Shown: positions 53,730-62,868 of the stretch, piece after piece | Layout of the letters: every line of letters begins with the position of its first letter | How positions within the stretch are numbered: position 1 is the stretch's first letter | From: Sphingobacterium puteale | GTDB taxonomy: Bacteria; Bacteroidota; Bacteroidia; Sphingobacteriales; Sphingobacteriaceae | Direction of reading: 5' to 3' | Assembly: GCF_003627955.1 (NCBI RefSeq) | Contig: NZ_RBWS01000001.1 | Location: 496,001-560,000 of the forward strand | DNA: 64,000 nt | The notes under the pieces: generated by a model | What the model saw: only the letters and a program-made list of their open reading frames with translations | Databases searched by the model: none | Told to the model about the DNA's origin: nothing | Program-made: the position numbers and the translations under genes

Positions 53730-55298
53730 TTAATGAATTCCCTTAAATATACGGTTCCAGCGGATTTTAGAAAGGCCCGAACCGATTTCATCCCAGCTCA
53801 TCCAGGTGAATAATGCCTTGCCCACGATATGGTCTTCAGGAACAAAGCCCCATCCTCTTGAATCCAGGGAATTGTGGCGGTTATCCCCCATCATCCAGAA
53901 ATAATCCATTTTAAAAGTGTAGCTATCCGCTTTGACATCATTGATATAAATCCCGTCTGCCCGTTTCTCCAATTTATTATTTTCATAGACGTGAATTGCA
54001 CGTTCGTAAATTGGTAATGTCTGCGCGTTCAGGGCAACCGTCCAGCCTTTCTTTGGAATAAGTATCGGACCGAAATTATCAAAATCCCACTTATACTGAG
54101 GGTCATAGGGATAGGCACCTTCCCCAACTGGACTTCTTCTGATTTCTTTTACATTTGACCAGGATTTCACCAATGCCAGCTCGTCCTTGGTCATAAACAG
54201 CTGATAAACTCCGGGCTGTTGATCCGAGCCTACAGCCTCTATTCTCAATTCCCGTAGACGATCCATGTTCAATGGAGTTCCGTCGGTCAGCACCAGATAA
54301 TCCAATTGACTTTCAGGCGGGTCAAATCCGGGTTGGTCATTGACAAATAGCTTTGCATCCTTCATGGAGATCTTATCTCCCGGCAAACCCACACAACGTT
54401 TGATATAATTTTCACGTTTATCGATCGGCCGAGCCTGAATCGTAAACTGCGAGTTCACCGTTTGCCAGCCGTAAGCCCTTACAAGATCATAATAACTAGC
54501 ATTCTGGTTTTCCAACGCAACAGTATCCCCTGCGGGAAAATTAAAAACTACGACATCATTTCGCTCAATCTTTTGAAATCCGGGGAGCCGTTTATAGGGC
54601 AGCTCGATAAGCTCAGAGTAAGCCTTTCCACCAGTTACCGGCATGGTATGATGTGCAAAAGGAAAAGCAATTGGCGTATTTGGCACACGAGGGCCATAAT
54701 TCAGTTTGCTTACGAATAGAAAATCCCCAATTAATAGCGTACGTTCCATGGATCCAGTAGGGATCATATACGCTTCGATTAAAAATCCACGGATAAGCGA
54801 AGCCGCTACAGTTGCGAAAACAATGGCGTCAGCCCATTCACGCACCATAGATTTTTTATAAGGATATTTAATCTTGTATTCCTTAAAGGACTCCTGCTCA
54901 ATTTCCGCACGCTTTTCCGCTGTCAATTCTACACCTTCCTGCGCGGCGGTCTTTAGGTTTTTAGCATACAAGCCATTTAAAAAACGTACGTTATTATCTT
55001 TTGCCCACATTGGGAGTACAATAAAGGGGACCAAAACAGCCGCCGCATTTTCCCAAAAACGACGCTTGCCAAAACAATGGATAAAGTCGAGGTACAGGTT
55101 ATAGAAAACAAAAATATTAACGATCGGGATCAGCAATAAGATCACCCACCAAGTTGGCCGCCCTGTTAATTTGGCTTGAATATATTGACTATAAAAAGGT
55201 ACGATTGCTTCCCAGCCCTTTCTGCCAGCTTTAACAAACAATTGCCACAATCCATATCCCGCTATTGCTGTTAAAACCGCAAAGATAATTAACCACAT
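53730..55298 (-). CDS. lepB: Signal peptidase I with N-terminal DUF5684-like membrane module
   Basis: 522 aa, much longer than E. coli LepB (324). Residues 1-95 hold three or four membrane segments with AGRKGWEAIVPFYSQY, resembling DUF5684. The S26 protease follows: IPTGSMERTL with nucleophile Ser183, RNDVVVFNFPAG, ENYIKRCVGLPGDKI with Lys300, and MMGDNRHNSLDSRGWGFVP. A long insert of about 145 residues lies between the Lys and GDNR boxes. It cleaves signal peptides of exported proteins. It is the last gene of the par cluster, 16 bp after dapB. Confidence 0.95.
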   Translation of the reverse strand: MWLIIFAVLTAIAGYGLWQLFVKAGRKGWEAIVPFYSQYIQAKLTGRPTWWVILLLIPIVNIFVFYNLYLDFIHCFGKRRFWENAAAVLVPFIVLPMWAKDNNVRFLNGLYAKNLKTAAQEGVELTAEKRAEIEQESFKEYKIKYPYKKSMVREWADAIVFATVAASLIRGFLIEAYMIPTGSMERTLLIGDFLFVSKLNYGPRVPNTPIAFPFAHHTMPVTGGKAYSELIELPYKRLPGFQKIERNDVVVFNFPAGDTVALENQNASYYDLVRAYGWQTVNSQFTIQARPIDKRENYIKRCVGLPGDKISMKDAKLFVNDQPGFDPPESQLDYLVLTDGTPLNMDRLRELRIEAVGSDQQPGVYQLFMTKDELALVKSWSNVKEIRRSPVGEGAYPYDPQYKWDFDNFGPILIPKKGWTVALNAQTLPIYERAIHVYENNKLEKRADGIYINDVKADSYTFKMDYFWMMGDNRHNSLDSRGWGFVPEDHIVGKALFTWMSWDEIGSGLSKIRWNRIFKGIH

Positions 55299-55314
55299 AA
55301 TCTATTAATTAGTA

Positions 55315-56058
55315 CTATTTATTAAAATCGAAAATTTCAGTCACTTGATAAAATCCCTTTTTACCGTTCAACCACTCAGCAGCAACTACCGCACCCAAAG
55401 CAAAGCCGTCACGGCTATGTGCGGTGTGCTTAAATTCTATCTGATCTACTTCGGAACTGTACAACACGGTATGTGTACCTGGGACTTCTTCAATTCGATG
55501 GCTCTCGATGAGAAGTTCTTGTGGTTTAGGAATAATTTCATCCTGCTCACCCACGACAGTATTGACCCAGTTTGTCTTCACATCACTGTGATCCAGGATA
55601 CCTTCGGCAATGGTGATTGCTGTACCGCTCGGCGCATCCAATTTGTGGATATGGTGGATTTCTTCTACCTGAACATCATATTGTTTATAAGGTTGTAAAG
55701 CCTGTGCCAACATACGATTGATATGGAAGAACACATTCACGCCGATCGAAAAATTTGAACCATATAAAATGGTTCCCCCTAAGTCCAAACATTTTTCTCT
55801 GACACTTTCCAGTTGATCGTACCAGCCCGTTGTCCCTACGACAATCGGCACACCAGCTTCCAAGCAAAGATTCATATTATCCAGAGCAGCTGATGGCACA
55901 CTAAAGTCGATCGCTACATCAGCTCCCTTAATATCATCAACTGTCAGGCCGGGACGATTATTTTCATCCACAACTAAAAAAATCTGATGGCCTCTCTTCA
56001 GTGCATACCTTTCGATAATCTGCCCCATTTTGCCATATCCCAAGAGAATGATGTTCAT
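55315..56058 (-). CDS. dapB: 4-hydroxy-tetrahydrodipicolinate reductase
   Basis: 247 aa from the ATG at 56058, where MNIILLGYGKMGQ forms the nucleotide-binding start; a longer upstream frame lacks sense. VVGTTGWYD and ILYGSNFSIGVNVFF are typical, and HHIHKLDAPSGTA holds the catalytic His pair and Lys. It makes tetrahydrodipicolinate for lysine and diaminopimelate. The gap of 169 bp to DUF5683 may contain a separate promoter. A weak hairpin (TTTAAG...CTTAAA near 56163) lies there. Confidence 0.95.
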   Translation of the reverse strand: MNIILLGYGKMGQIIERYALKRGHQIFLVVDENNRPGLTVDDIKGADVAIDFSVPSAALDNMNLCLEAGVPIVVGTTGWYDQLESVREKCLDLGGTILYGSNFSIGVNVFFHINRMLAQALQPYKQYDVQVEEIHHIHKLDAPSGTAITIAEGILDHSDVKTNWVNTVVGEQDEIIPKPQELLIESHRIEEVPGTHTVLYSSEVDQIEFKHTAHSRDGFALGAVVAAEWLNGKKGFYQVTEIFDFNK

Positions 56059-56227
56059 ATATCTAGAAAATAAAGTATAGTTTATTTTTAAAATTAAAAA
56101 ATTCCAGTGAAAAACAGACACAAAACCATGGTTAACAACGATTTTTTATTAAAAGTGTCCATATTTAAGACCATAAGGGCCTTAAATCGTCATTCAATGA
56201 TACTTAATACGGACTCCGACCCAAAGT

Positions 56228-56950
56228 TTAATTGAATTTCATGGACAACTTTAATCCAACAGTAGGTTTAAATGTAAATGAACCGGATGCTAGACTGGCA
56301 TCCATTAATGTAGGTCCAATGGAAAAAGCCGTCTTTTTGGGCTTATCATCACCAATGCTCCAGCGATATTTTAGCATCGAATCGATATAAGCTTCAGCGA
56401 CGTTCAATCCGTATACTCCAAGTGTGAGTAACACCATCAGATCGCGGTCTCGCCTTGCATTATCCTTTCCACGAATAATTGCCTCATTTGTAACCTGATT
56501 ATAATAAGGATCTACTGGCTTACCTTCGCTCCGGTCTTTCAATACCCCCAAAAGTTCTTTATAATATTTATTATTAAAATCGAAAACGAGCACTGTAGTC
56601 GCCAATCCGCCATAGATCACAGGGACTTTTATCCACCATAAACCGCCGTTGGAATATTGCCCCCAACCGGGGAGCACCAAAGAACGCTTCCAGGCCTGCT
56701 TATTCTTTGCTTCAATCGCTAAACGCGTAGAATCTTTAAATACGACCTTCTCCTTCGCCTTGGCTTCCTCCTTTTCACGCTTTTTACGTTCTTTTCTGGA
56801 TTCCTTTTTTATAGTATCCTGTGCCGATTTTGGTTTCAAACTTTCTGTTTTGATCGTTTGGACCTGTTTTTTGGAAATTGTATCGACAGTCTGTCCGTGT
56901 ACGATAAGTACAGCAAATAAGGCAAAGAACAAACTTATTAACTTGGCCAT
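56228..56950 (-). CDS. DUF5683 family membrane protein
   Basis: 240 aa. Signal peptide 1-19 (...VLIVHGQ) is followed by a charged Lys/Glu segment (about 35-75) and then WKRSLVLPGWGQYSNGGLWWIKVP, the hallmark of DUF5683. Two or three membrane segments follow (VIYGGLATTVLVF; LMVLLTLGVYGLNVAEAYID). The family lies between parB and dapB in many Bacteroidota, as far as I recall. Its ATG is 1 nt after the parB stop, so it is translationally coupled to parB. Function unknown. Confidence 0.85.
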   Translation of the reverse strand: MAKLISLFFALFAVLIVHGQTVDTISKKQVQTIKTESLKPKSAQDTIKKESRKERKKREKEEAKAKEKVVFKDSTRLAIEAKNKQAWKRSLVLPGWGQYSNGGLWWIKVPVIYGGLATTVLVFDFNNKYYKELLGVLKDRSEGKPVDPYYNQVTNEAIIRGKDNARRDRDLMVLLTLGVYGLNVAEAYIDSMLKYRWSIGDDKPKKTAFSIGPTLMDASLASGSFTFKPTVGLKLSMKFN

Positions 56951-56951
56951 A

Positions 56952-57887
56952 TTACCAATCTAAAAGTTCAAGAATACGGCTCAGGTCATCCTCGGATTCA
57001 AAAGGAATTTCAATAGCTCCCTTGCCTTTGGTGCTCTTTAAATTCAATTTGACTCTTGACGAAAATTTCGAAGCCAGATCATCTTCAATTTTCTGCAGCT
57101 GAAAGGACATTGGAGTTTTATCCTTAACTGCTTTTTTCTTGCCCCCTTTTTGAAGTTCACGAACTAACTCTTCGGCTTTTCTAACCGAAAGTCCCTGGTC
57201 GATGATCAATTTAAAGATATAGAGCTGCTTATCCACTTCTGCGATATTGATCAACGCGCGTGCATGCCCCATAGTTAGAGCGCCGTCGCGTATGGCAGCT
57301 TGAATGACCGGCGGTAGTTTTAATAAGCGCAAATAATTCGTTACCGTCGAACGGTTTTTGCTGACACGTTCGCCCAATTCCTCCTGCTTTAAATTACATT
57401 CCTCGATCATGCGCTGGAAGCTTAATGCCACTTCGATGGCATTTAAGTTTTCACGTTGGATGTTCTCGATCAAAGCCATTTCCAACATCTGCTGGTCATT
57501 GGCTGTACGGATATAGGCTGGAATCTCAGTTATGCCCGCCAGTCTTGAAGCTCGAAGACGTCGCTCCCCAGAGATCAACTGGTAGTTTCCATCCGAAATC
57601 TTGCGTACGGTAATCGGTTGGATTAGCCCTTGTAAGGTAATGGATTCAGCTAATTCCTGTAATGCGACCGGGTCAAATTCCGTACGGGGTTGAAACGGGT
57701 TCACCGATATTTCTTCCACCCGGACATGGCTGATACTTCCATTTTCTTTTGTTGTATTTGCTGTAGCAGGCGTCACTAGAGGAGCCTCCTCCACTTGCTG
57801 ACTATTTTTTGCAGGAGCTTCTACACTATCGTTTAATAGCGCACCTAAACCTCTTCCCAGTCCTGTTTTACGCTGATGTGCTGCCAT
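56952..57887 (-). CDS. parB: Chromosome-partitioning protein ParB
   Basis: 311 aa. The N-terminal CTP-binding ParB domain has VNPFQPRTEFDP, LAESITLQGLIQPITVR and ISGERRLRASRLAG (GERRxR, CTPase motif), followed by MALIENIQRENLNAIEVALSF. The helix-turn-helix LKQEELGERVSKNRSTVTNYLRLLKLP recognises parS. The C-terminal dimerisation domain ends in LLDW. Residues 1-20 (GLGRGLGALLND) are the ParA-interacting arginine finger region. No clear parS was found in the window. Part of the par operon with 1-nt spacing to both neighbours. Confidence 0.97.
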   Translation of the reverse strand: MAAHQRKTGLGRGLGALLNDSVEAPAKNSQQVEEAPLVTPATANTTKENGSISHVRVEEISVNPFQPRTEFDPVALQELAESITLQGLIQPITVRKISDGNYQLISGERRLRASRLAGITEIPAYIRTANDQQMLEMALIENIQRENLNAIEVALSFQRMIEECNLKQEELGERVSKNRSTVTNYLRLLKLPPVIQAAIRDGALTMGHARALINIAEVDKQLYIFKLIIDQGLSVRKAEELVRELQKGGKKKAVKDKTPMSFQLQKIEDDLASKFSSRVKLNLKSTKGKGAIEIPFESEDDLSRILELLDW

Positions 57888-57888
57888 A

Positions 57889-58686
57889 TTATGCGGTTAC
57901 TGTTGTATTCATTTCATTAAAATGCCCGTTTTTCTGCAATATTTCACGCGCCAGATTCAAATAATTGATCGCACCTTTACAGGAAGCGTCGTGCATGATA
58001 ACAGAAATACCGAAACTAGGAGCTTCACTTAAACGAGTATTACGTTGAATGATGGTATCAAAAACTAAATCCGTAAAATGCGTTTTCACTTCTTCAACAA
58101 CTTGATTGGAAAGCCTCAAACGCACATCATACATCGTCAACAAAATACCCTCAATCTCCAAACTAGTATTTAAACGGTTTTGAACAATTTTAATTGTGTT
58201 CAGCAATTTCCCCAGCCCTTCCAATGCAAAATACTCACATTGAACCGGTATGATTACTGAATCGGACGCCGAGAGGGCATTAATGGTAATTAATCCCAAT
58301 GAAGGTGAACAGTCAATGATAACAAAATCATAATCATCTTTTACTTGATCCAAGATCTTCTTCATCTTGTACTCCCGTTCATGCATATTGATCATTTCAA
58401 TCTCTGCACCTACCAGGTCAATATGGGCCGGTAAAAGATCAAGATTAGGCGTTTCAGTGGACTGAATAGCGTCTCTTGGGTTCAGATCATTGACCAAACA
58501 TTCGTATATACTTTCATTGATTGTACGAGGGTCAAAACCAATCCCAGAAGTGGAGTTTGCTTGAGGATCCGCATCCACCAACAATGTCTTATATTCTAAA
58601 ACCGCCAAACTAGCCGCCAAATTAATTGACGTTGTGGTCTTTCCGACCCCACCCTTTTGGTTTGCGATTGCGATTACTTTTCCCAT
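57889..58686 (-). CDS. parA: Chromosome-partitioning ATPase ParA (Soj)
   Basis: 265 aa. The deviant Walker A is [12 protein letters not shown] (8-19) with Lys at the signature position; [17 protein letters not shown] follows, and [18 protein letters not shown] is Walker B. It is a chromosomal-type ParA without an N-terminal helix-turn-helix. It drives segregation with ParB, whose gene begins 1 nt after its stop. It heads the parA-parB-DUF5683-dapB-lepB cluster. The upstream region carries a palindrome GCTAAATT-T-AATTTAGC (58770-58786). Confidence 0.97.
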   Translation of the reverse strand: MGKVIAIANQKGGVGKTTTSINLAASLAVLEYKTLLVDADPQANSTSGIGFDPRTINESIYECLVNDLNPRDAIQSTETPNLDLLPAHIDLVGAEIEMINMHEREYKMKKILDQVKDDYDFVIIDCSPSLGLITINALSASDSVIIPVQCEYFALEGLGKLLNTIKIVQNRLNTSLEIEGILLTMYDVRLRLSNQVVEEVKTHFTDLVFDTIIQRNTRLSEAPSFGISVIMHDASCKGAINYLNLAREILQKNGHFNEMNTTVTA

Positions 58687-58808
58687 CTTGAATGAAAACC
58701 TTTCTTAATTAAAATGTCATTTTACACTACATTTCACTTTCCTGAAGATCAATTTGTCCAAATATTTACGCTAAATTTAATTTAGCCAAACAAATTCAGC
58801 ATATTTCG

Positions 58809-58827
58809 TACTTTTGATTGATCAAAA
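58809..58827 (+). promoter_or_regulatory. -7 element and palindrome of the flavin reductase gene
   Basis: TACTTTTG (58809-58816) matches TAnnTTTG and overlaps the palindrome TTTTGAT-TG-ATCAAAA (58812-58827), a possible operator. The leader would be about 95 nt. Confidence 0.4.
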
Positions 58828-58913
58828 GCACATATCCTCAGGATGCTAAGATACAAAAAATCAAGATATGTATCCACTTTGAAATAGTGCTTTTTATAAG
58901 TATCAACAACACA

Positions 58914-59435
58914 ATGATTTTAATAATATCCGGAACAAACCGTCCTCATAGTAAGACGTTAAAAATAGCAAAATGCTACCAACAGCTACTTCACCGTAAA
59001 TCCGTTGAGAACGAGATCTTTTCGCTATCAGATCTCCCTGCAAATATTTTGGAAACAGACCTTTACGGAAAAAGAAGCCCTGCTTTTGAACCGATCCAGC
59101 AAAAGGTTAGCCAAGCCGATATGTTTATTTTTGTCGCACCTGAATACAATGGAAGCATCCCCGGTGCACTCAAACTTTTTATTGACTGCTGCACCTTCCC
59201 CATTAGTTTTTACCACAAAAAAGTTGCATTGGTAGGATTATCCTCCGGAAGATATGGCAACCTCCGCGGAATAGATCACCTCACAGGAATATGTCACTAC
59301 CTCAGAATGCATGTTCTCCCGCTCAAGATATTCCTCCCCAATGTACAACAGGAACTGAACGAAAACGGAGAATTATTTAAAGAAGATACGCTCCATTTTA
59401 TCAACGAACAGATTGAGGAAATCGTACGGTTTTAA
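58914..59435 (+). CDS. NADPH-dependent FMN reductase
   Basis: 173 aa from the ATG at 58914. The flavodoxin-like fold is shown by ILIISGTNRPHSKTLKIA (FMN phosphate site) and FIFVAPEYNGSIPGALKLFID (substrate/FMN ring site); GLSSGRYGNLRGIDHL is the third loop. It reduces quinones, azo compounds or chromate with NAD(P)H in related enzymes; the physiological substrate is not known. It is divergent from parA. A terminator lies 126 nt downstream. Confidence 0.9.
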   Translation: MILIISGTNRPHSKTLKIAKCYQQLLHRKSVENEIFSLSDLPANILETDLYGKRSPAFEPIQQKVSQADMFIFVAPEYNGSIPGALKLFIDCCTFPISFYHKKVALVGLSSGRYGNLRGIDHLTGICHYLRMHVLPLKIFLPNVQQELNENGELFKEDTLHFINEQIEEIVRF

Positions 59436-59561
59436 TTCATCCTTGCAGGTATTCGCCCTTGATAGTACCCTCGACAGACACTTTTGAGCTTTTCATATAT
59501 TTTACGCGCACCTGTGAAGATCATGTACCAAGACAAAGATATACGGGTGAACGAATCACAA

Positions 59562-59597
59562 AAAAAGAAGCCTTTGGTATGTCAAAGGCTTCTTTTT
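59562..59597. terminator. Bidirectional terminator between flavin reductase and M16 genes
   Basis: AAAAAGAAGCCTTTG (59562-59576) pairs perfectly with CAAAGGCTTCTTTTT (59583-59597). T runs are present on both strands. It is 97 nt beyond the M16 stop. Confidence 0.88.
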
Positions 59598-59693
59598 GTA
59601 AAGCCATATTCGGAAAAAGGCAACAGTTTATCAGCCAAAGCCCCCCAAAAAAACAGTCTCCGATCCCCATCTAAAATAGGGATAACAAAAAAA

Positions 59694-62639
59694 CTAATAC
59701 CCAAACAATTCTTTTAAGTCAAGTTTTTTCACTTCGCCCAATTTAGCAAGATCTTCCAGTTTGAGACCATCTTCCTTCGCCACAATACAATATACATAAG
59801 GTTTTCGGCTCATTTCTTTCTTGTGAAACATATTTAAATCAGCATAAGTCAACTTAGGCGCTTGTTCATAGACAGCTTTACGGATATCTGTTGTATTGCC
59901 CAGACGTTGTGCCGCCAGATAGCTACTTAATATAGATGCATTCAGCACCCGCTCACTGGCGATGGATTTTTGTAAGCTCACTTTAGCAATATCCAATCCT
60001 TTCGCACTTTCGGGCAGCACATCCAATAATTCGTTCATACCCTTGATCGCCTCATTGAATTTATCGGCCTGTGTGCCTACATAAGCGCCTACCGTATAAT
60101 GATTTTCTTTTTTATACGGTTGCCCATAAAATGCGTAAGTAGAATAGGCCAATGCTTTTGATTCACGAATAGTCTGAAAAACAATACTGCCCATGCCGCC
60201 GCCAAAATAATTATTGAACAATGACACTGTTGGTGTTAATGGATTCGAATACAGACCGGAAGTTCTATACCAGAACACTTCGGCTTGTTTCATATCAAAA
60301 TCAGCAAATAGCACCTGATTTTTTGTGGTTGGCTGTTCAGTAAACACCAAACCTTTTGTTCCCTTCAGGTAGTCGCCCGCACCCTGTTTCAATGGTTTTG
60401 CCTTTGCCACAAACTCACTGGTGCTCAACGGTCCGAAATACAGTATAGTATGCTCCATATTGGCCAGATCATGCAGTGCTTTCACCAAATCTTCCGCCTT
60501 CAACGCATCCAGCTCCGCATCTGTAAACACATTGTTGAACGGGTTTTTGGCTCCGTATTTTGCGTACGATTTTAAACCTTCCATGATAGCCCCTTTGTTT
60601 TCCTTTGCATTGGCTCTGGACTTCTTAAGACGGACAATATACATTTTGAAAGCATCCTCATCTGCAATACAATTGCGCAATAAGTCCTGAATTAAAGACT
60701 GCGTAGCGATAAAATTTGTATTTAAACCCGAAATTGAAACCAATGTTTCCTCGTTTCCGGCAGACACCGAAAAATCAGACGCCAATTGATAAAAATCTTT
60801 ACTGAATTGCTCGCTGGATTTATCTTTCGTACCTAAAAACTCCAGGTATCCTGCAGCCAGCGACAGTAATTTATTATTCCATTTACCTACATCAAAACGA
60901 TAGGACAGCGAGAATAATTCGTTATCATTATTCTTCACAGCAAGTACAGGCAGGCCATTCGCAGTAGCTTTCTGAACATCTTTATTATAGTCTACCCACA
61001 CCGGTTGGATTTTATCTTCAGGCATGGCTTCCACCGTTTTCAGGAAATCAGATTGATCGTCACGATTGACAGTCACCGGTGTAATTTCCGGCTTCACAAC
61101 CTTAACGACATTATTGTCTACCCCTTTGCGTTTATAAACGACAACATAGTTATTATCGTTTAGATATTTATTGGCAAAATCGACGATATCTTGTTTTGTA
61201 ATTTTATTTAGCCCATCAGAATAGCTAACCACCGAGGCCCAGTCCTGACCGGATGTGAAAGCATCCATCAAAGCTTCAGCACGGTCACCATAACTTTCAT
61301 ATTGTTTGATCTCATCTTTTTTCGCGTTATTGACGATTGCGCCTATCAAGTCATCAGAAAACTCACCTTTTCGCAATTTTTCCAGTTCTTTAAGTAATAA
61401 CTGCTGCACCTCCTCCAGGCTCTGTCCCTGACTTGGATTCCCCTGTAAAATCAATAATGAGTAATCTTTCAATACATAAGGAAAGGCTCCTGCGCCCAAT
61501 AATTTCTGATTCTTCACCAGGTCCAGATCGATCAGACCCGCAGACCCGTTCGTCAGAATCTGGCTCATCAGATTTAACAGCTGCGCATCCTTGGTCGCGG
61601 CCCCGGGAAAACGGAAACCCATAAACATAAATTCTGCATCCGGCCCTTTAACTTCCCGGACAATCGGGCTCAAAATAGGTTGCTCAGGATCGAAAGTATA
61701 GGGAGGTATTTCTTTAGGCTTCATAAAAGCAAAACTCCGGTCCACTTTCTTTACAACCTCTGTAGGATCAAAATCGCCGGACATGATCACCCCCATATTG
61801 TTGGGCACGTAATAAGTATGAAAATATTCACGGATCGCTTTTAATGACGGGTTTTTCAGATGTTCCACTGTACCGATCGTGGTTTGTTTTCCGTAATTAT
61901 TATTGGGAAATGCGGCCTCAAACATAGCTTCCACAGCTTTACGGCTGTCTTTATCCAATCCGATATTTTTCTCTTCATATACCGCCTCCAGTTCCGTATG
62001 GAACAGACGCAGTATCGGATTCCTAAAACGTTCGGCTTGTACAGCAAGATATTTATCCATCACATTACTCGGAATCTGCTCTTGGTATACCGTCTGTTCG
62101 AATGAGGTAAACGCATTTGTCCCCTCGGCACCCATGGATGCCATCAGCTTGTCGTATTCATTAGCGATCGCATACTTTGCAGCTTCACCCGACACCCGGT
62201 CAATCTCCTTGTATATTGCTTTCCGCTGCGCCTCATCAGTTGTACCATTGTACTTTTCATAGAGCGCGTCAATCTGATCCAATAAAGGCTTTTCTTTCGC
62301 CCAATCTTTGGAACCAAATTTATCTGTCCCTTTAAAGAGCATGTGCTCCAGATAGTGCGCCAAGCCAGTATGGTCCTTCGGATCGGTTTTACTTCCCGCT
62401 TTTGTTGCGATATAGGTTTGGATACGCGGTTCTTTTTTGGTTGGACTTAGAATAACGGTTAGGCCATTTTTAAGTTTATAGAATCTTGAATGGGTAGGGT
62501 CATTGGTCACATATTTGTAGATATACCCACCCTCAGAAGCTTCTTTCCAGTCAAATTTGGCATTTTGAGCAAACAAAGCTCCCCCCGCTGTTGTTAGAGC
62601 AAACGTAACAGCGGTAATTTTAAATAGATTTTTAATCAT
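59694..62639 (-). CDS. Large M16 (pitrilysin-type) metallopeptidase
   Basis: 981 aa. Signal peptide 1-24 (...GGALFAQ). The N-terminal half has the zinc motif HYLEH (His95, Glu98, His99) and the third ligand in ELEAVYEEK (Glu223), with a coiled insertion of about 45 residues (110-160) between them. The C-terminal half is a non-catalytic M16 repeat ending in the Arg/Tyr region (GGGMGSIVFQTIRESKALAYS). It probably degrades peptides in the periplasm. Its promoter at 62661-62691 shares the extended block with two other genes. Divergent from the PagL-like gene. Confidence 0.93.
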   Translation of the reverse strand: MIKNLFKITAVTFALTTAGGALFAQNAKFDWKEASEGGYIYKYVTNDPTHSRFYKLKNGLTVILSPTKKEPRIQTYIATKAGSKTDPKDHTGLAHYLEHMLFKGTDKFGSKDWAKEKPLLDQIDALYEKYNGTTDEAQRKAIYKEIDRVSGEAAKYAIANEYDKLMASMGAEGTNAFTSFEQTVYQEQIPSNVMDKYLAVQAERFRNPILRLFHTELEAVYEEKNIGLDKDSRKAVEAMFEAAFPNNNYGKQTTIGTVEHLKNPSLKAIREYFHTYYVPNNMGVIMSGDFDPTEVVKKVDRSFAFMKPKEIPPYTFDPEQPILSPIVREVKGPDAEFMFMGFRFPGAATKDAQLLNLMSQILTNGSAGLIDLDLVKNQKLLGAGAFPYVLKDYSLLILQGNPSQGQSLEEVQQLLLKELEKLRKGEFSDDLIGAIVNNAKKDEIKQYESYGDRAEALMDAFTSGQDWASVVSYSDGLNKITKQDIVDFANKYLNDNNYVVVYKRKGVDNNVVKVVKPEITPVTVNRDDQSDFLKTVEAMPEDKIQPVWVDYNKDVQKATANGLPVLAVKNNDNELFSLSYRFDVGKWNNKLLSLAAGYLEFLGTKDKSSEQFSKDFYQLASDFSVSAGNEETLVSISGLNTNFIATQSLIQDLLRNCIADEDAFKMYIVRLKKSRANAKENKGAIMEGLKSYAKYGAKNPFNNVFTDAELDALKAEDLVKALHDLANMEHTILYFGPLSTSEFVAKAKPLKQGAGDYLKGTKGLVFTEQPTTKNQVLFADFDMKQAEVFWYRTSGLYSNPLTPTVSLFNNYFGGGMGSIVFQTIRESKALAYSTYAFYGQPYKKENHYTVGAYVGTQADKFNEAIKGMNELLDVLPESAKGLDIAKVSLQKSIASERVLNASILSSYLAAQRLGNTTDIRKAVYEQAPKLTYADLNMFHKKEMSRKPYVYCIVAKEDGLKLEDLAKLGEVKKLDLKELFGY

Positions 62640-62660
62640 ATTTCCTTTTTCTTTTCAACT

Positions 62661-62691
62661 CAAACTTAGATAAATTGCTGTGGATATGCAA
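62661..62691 (-). promoter_or_regulatory. Promoter of the M16 peptidase gene
   Basis: On the minus strand TTG (62691-62689), 20-nt spacer ending AATTTATC, then TAAGTTTG (62668-62661), about 22 nt before the ATG. Confidence 0.75.
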
Positions 62692-62804
62692 TATAATCAC
62701 GAACATATAAAAACAATTATTGCGCTCCGCTGTTGTTGTACGTGGTTCTTTGTCGCTAAAAAGCGTCCATTTATGCTCCGCATTAACCAACTGTTAAAGG
62801 AAAA

Positions 62805-62835
62805 TTGCTACAATCGTTAATCATTCTTACTTTTG
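62805..62835 (+). promoter_or_regulatory. Promoter of the PagL-like gene
   Basis: TTG (62805-62807), 20-nt spacer, TACTTTTG (62828-62835): a full consensus match, 33 nt before the ATG at 62869. Confidence 0.7.
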
Positions 62836-62868
62836 CAAAAATTTTAAAAAACGCTAACGTTTTAATTC

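Noticed and set aside
53519..53746. 75-codon open frame downstream of pdxJ
   Set aside because: It runs through the bidirectional terminator and its sequence is basic and low quality; no upstream signal.
59640..59690. ATCCC...GGGAT hairpin near the M16 stop as terminator
   Set aside because: Only a 5-bp stem; the strong hairpin at 59562 is the better terminator.
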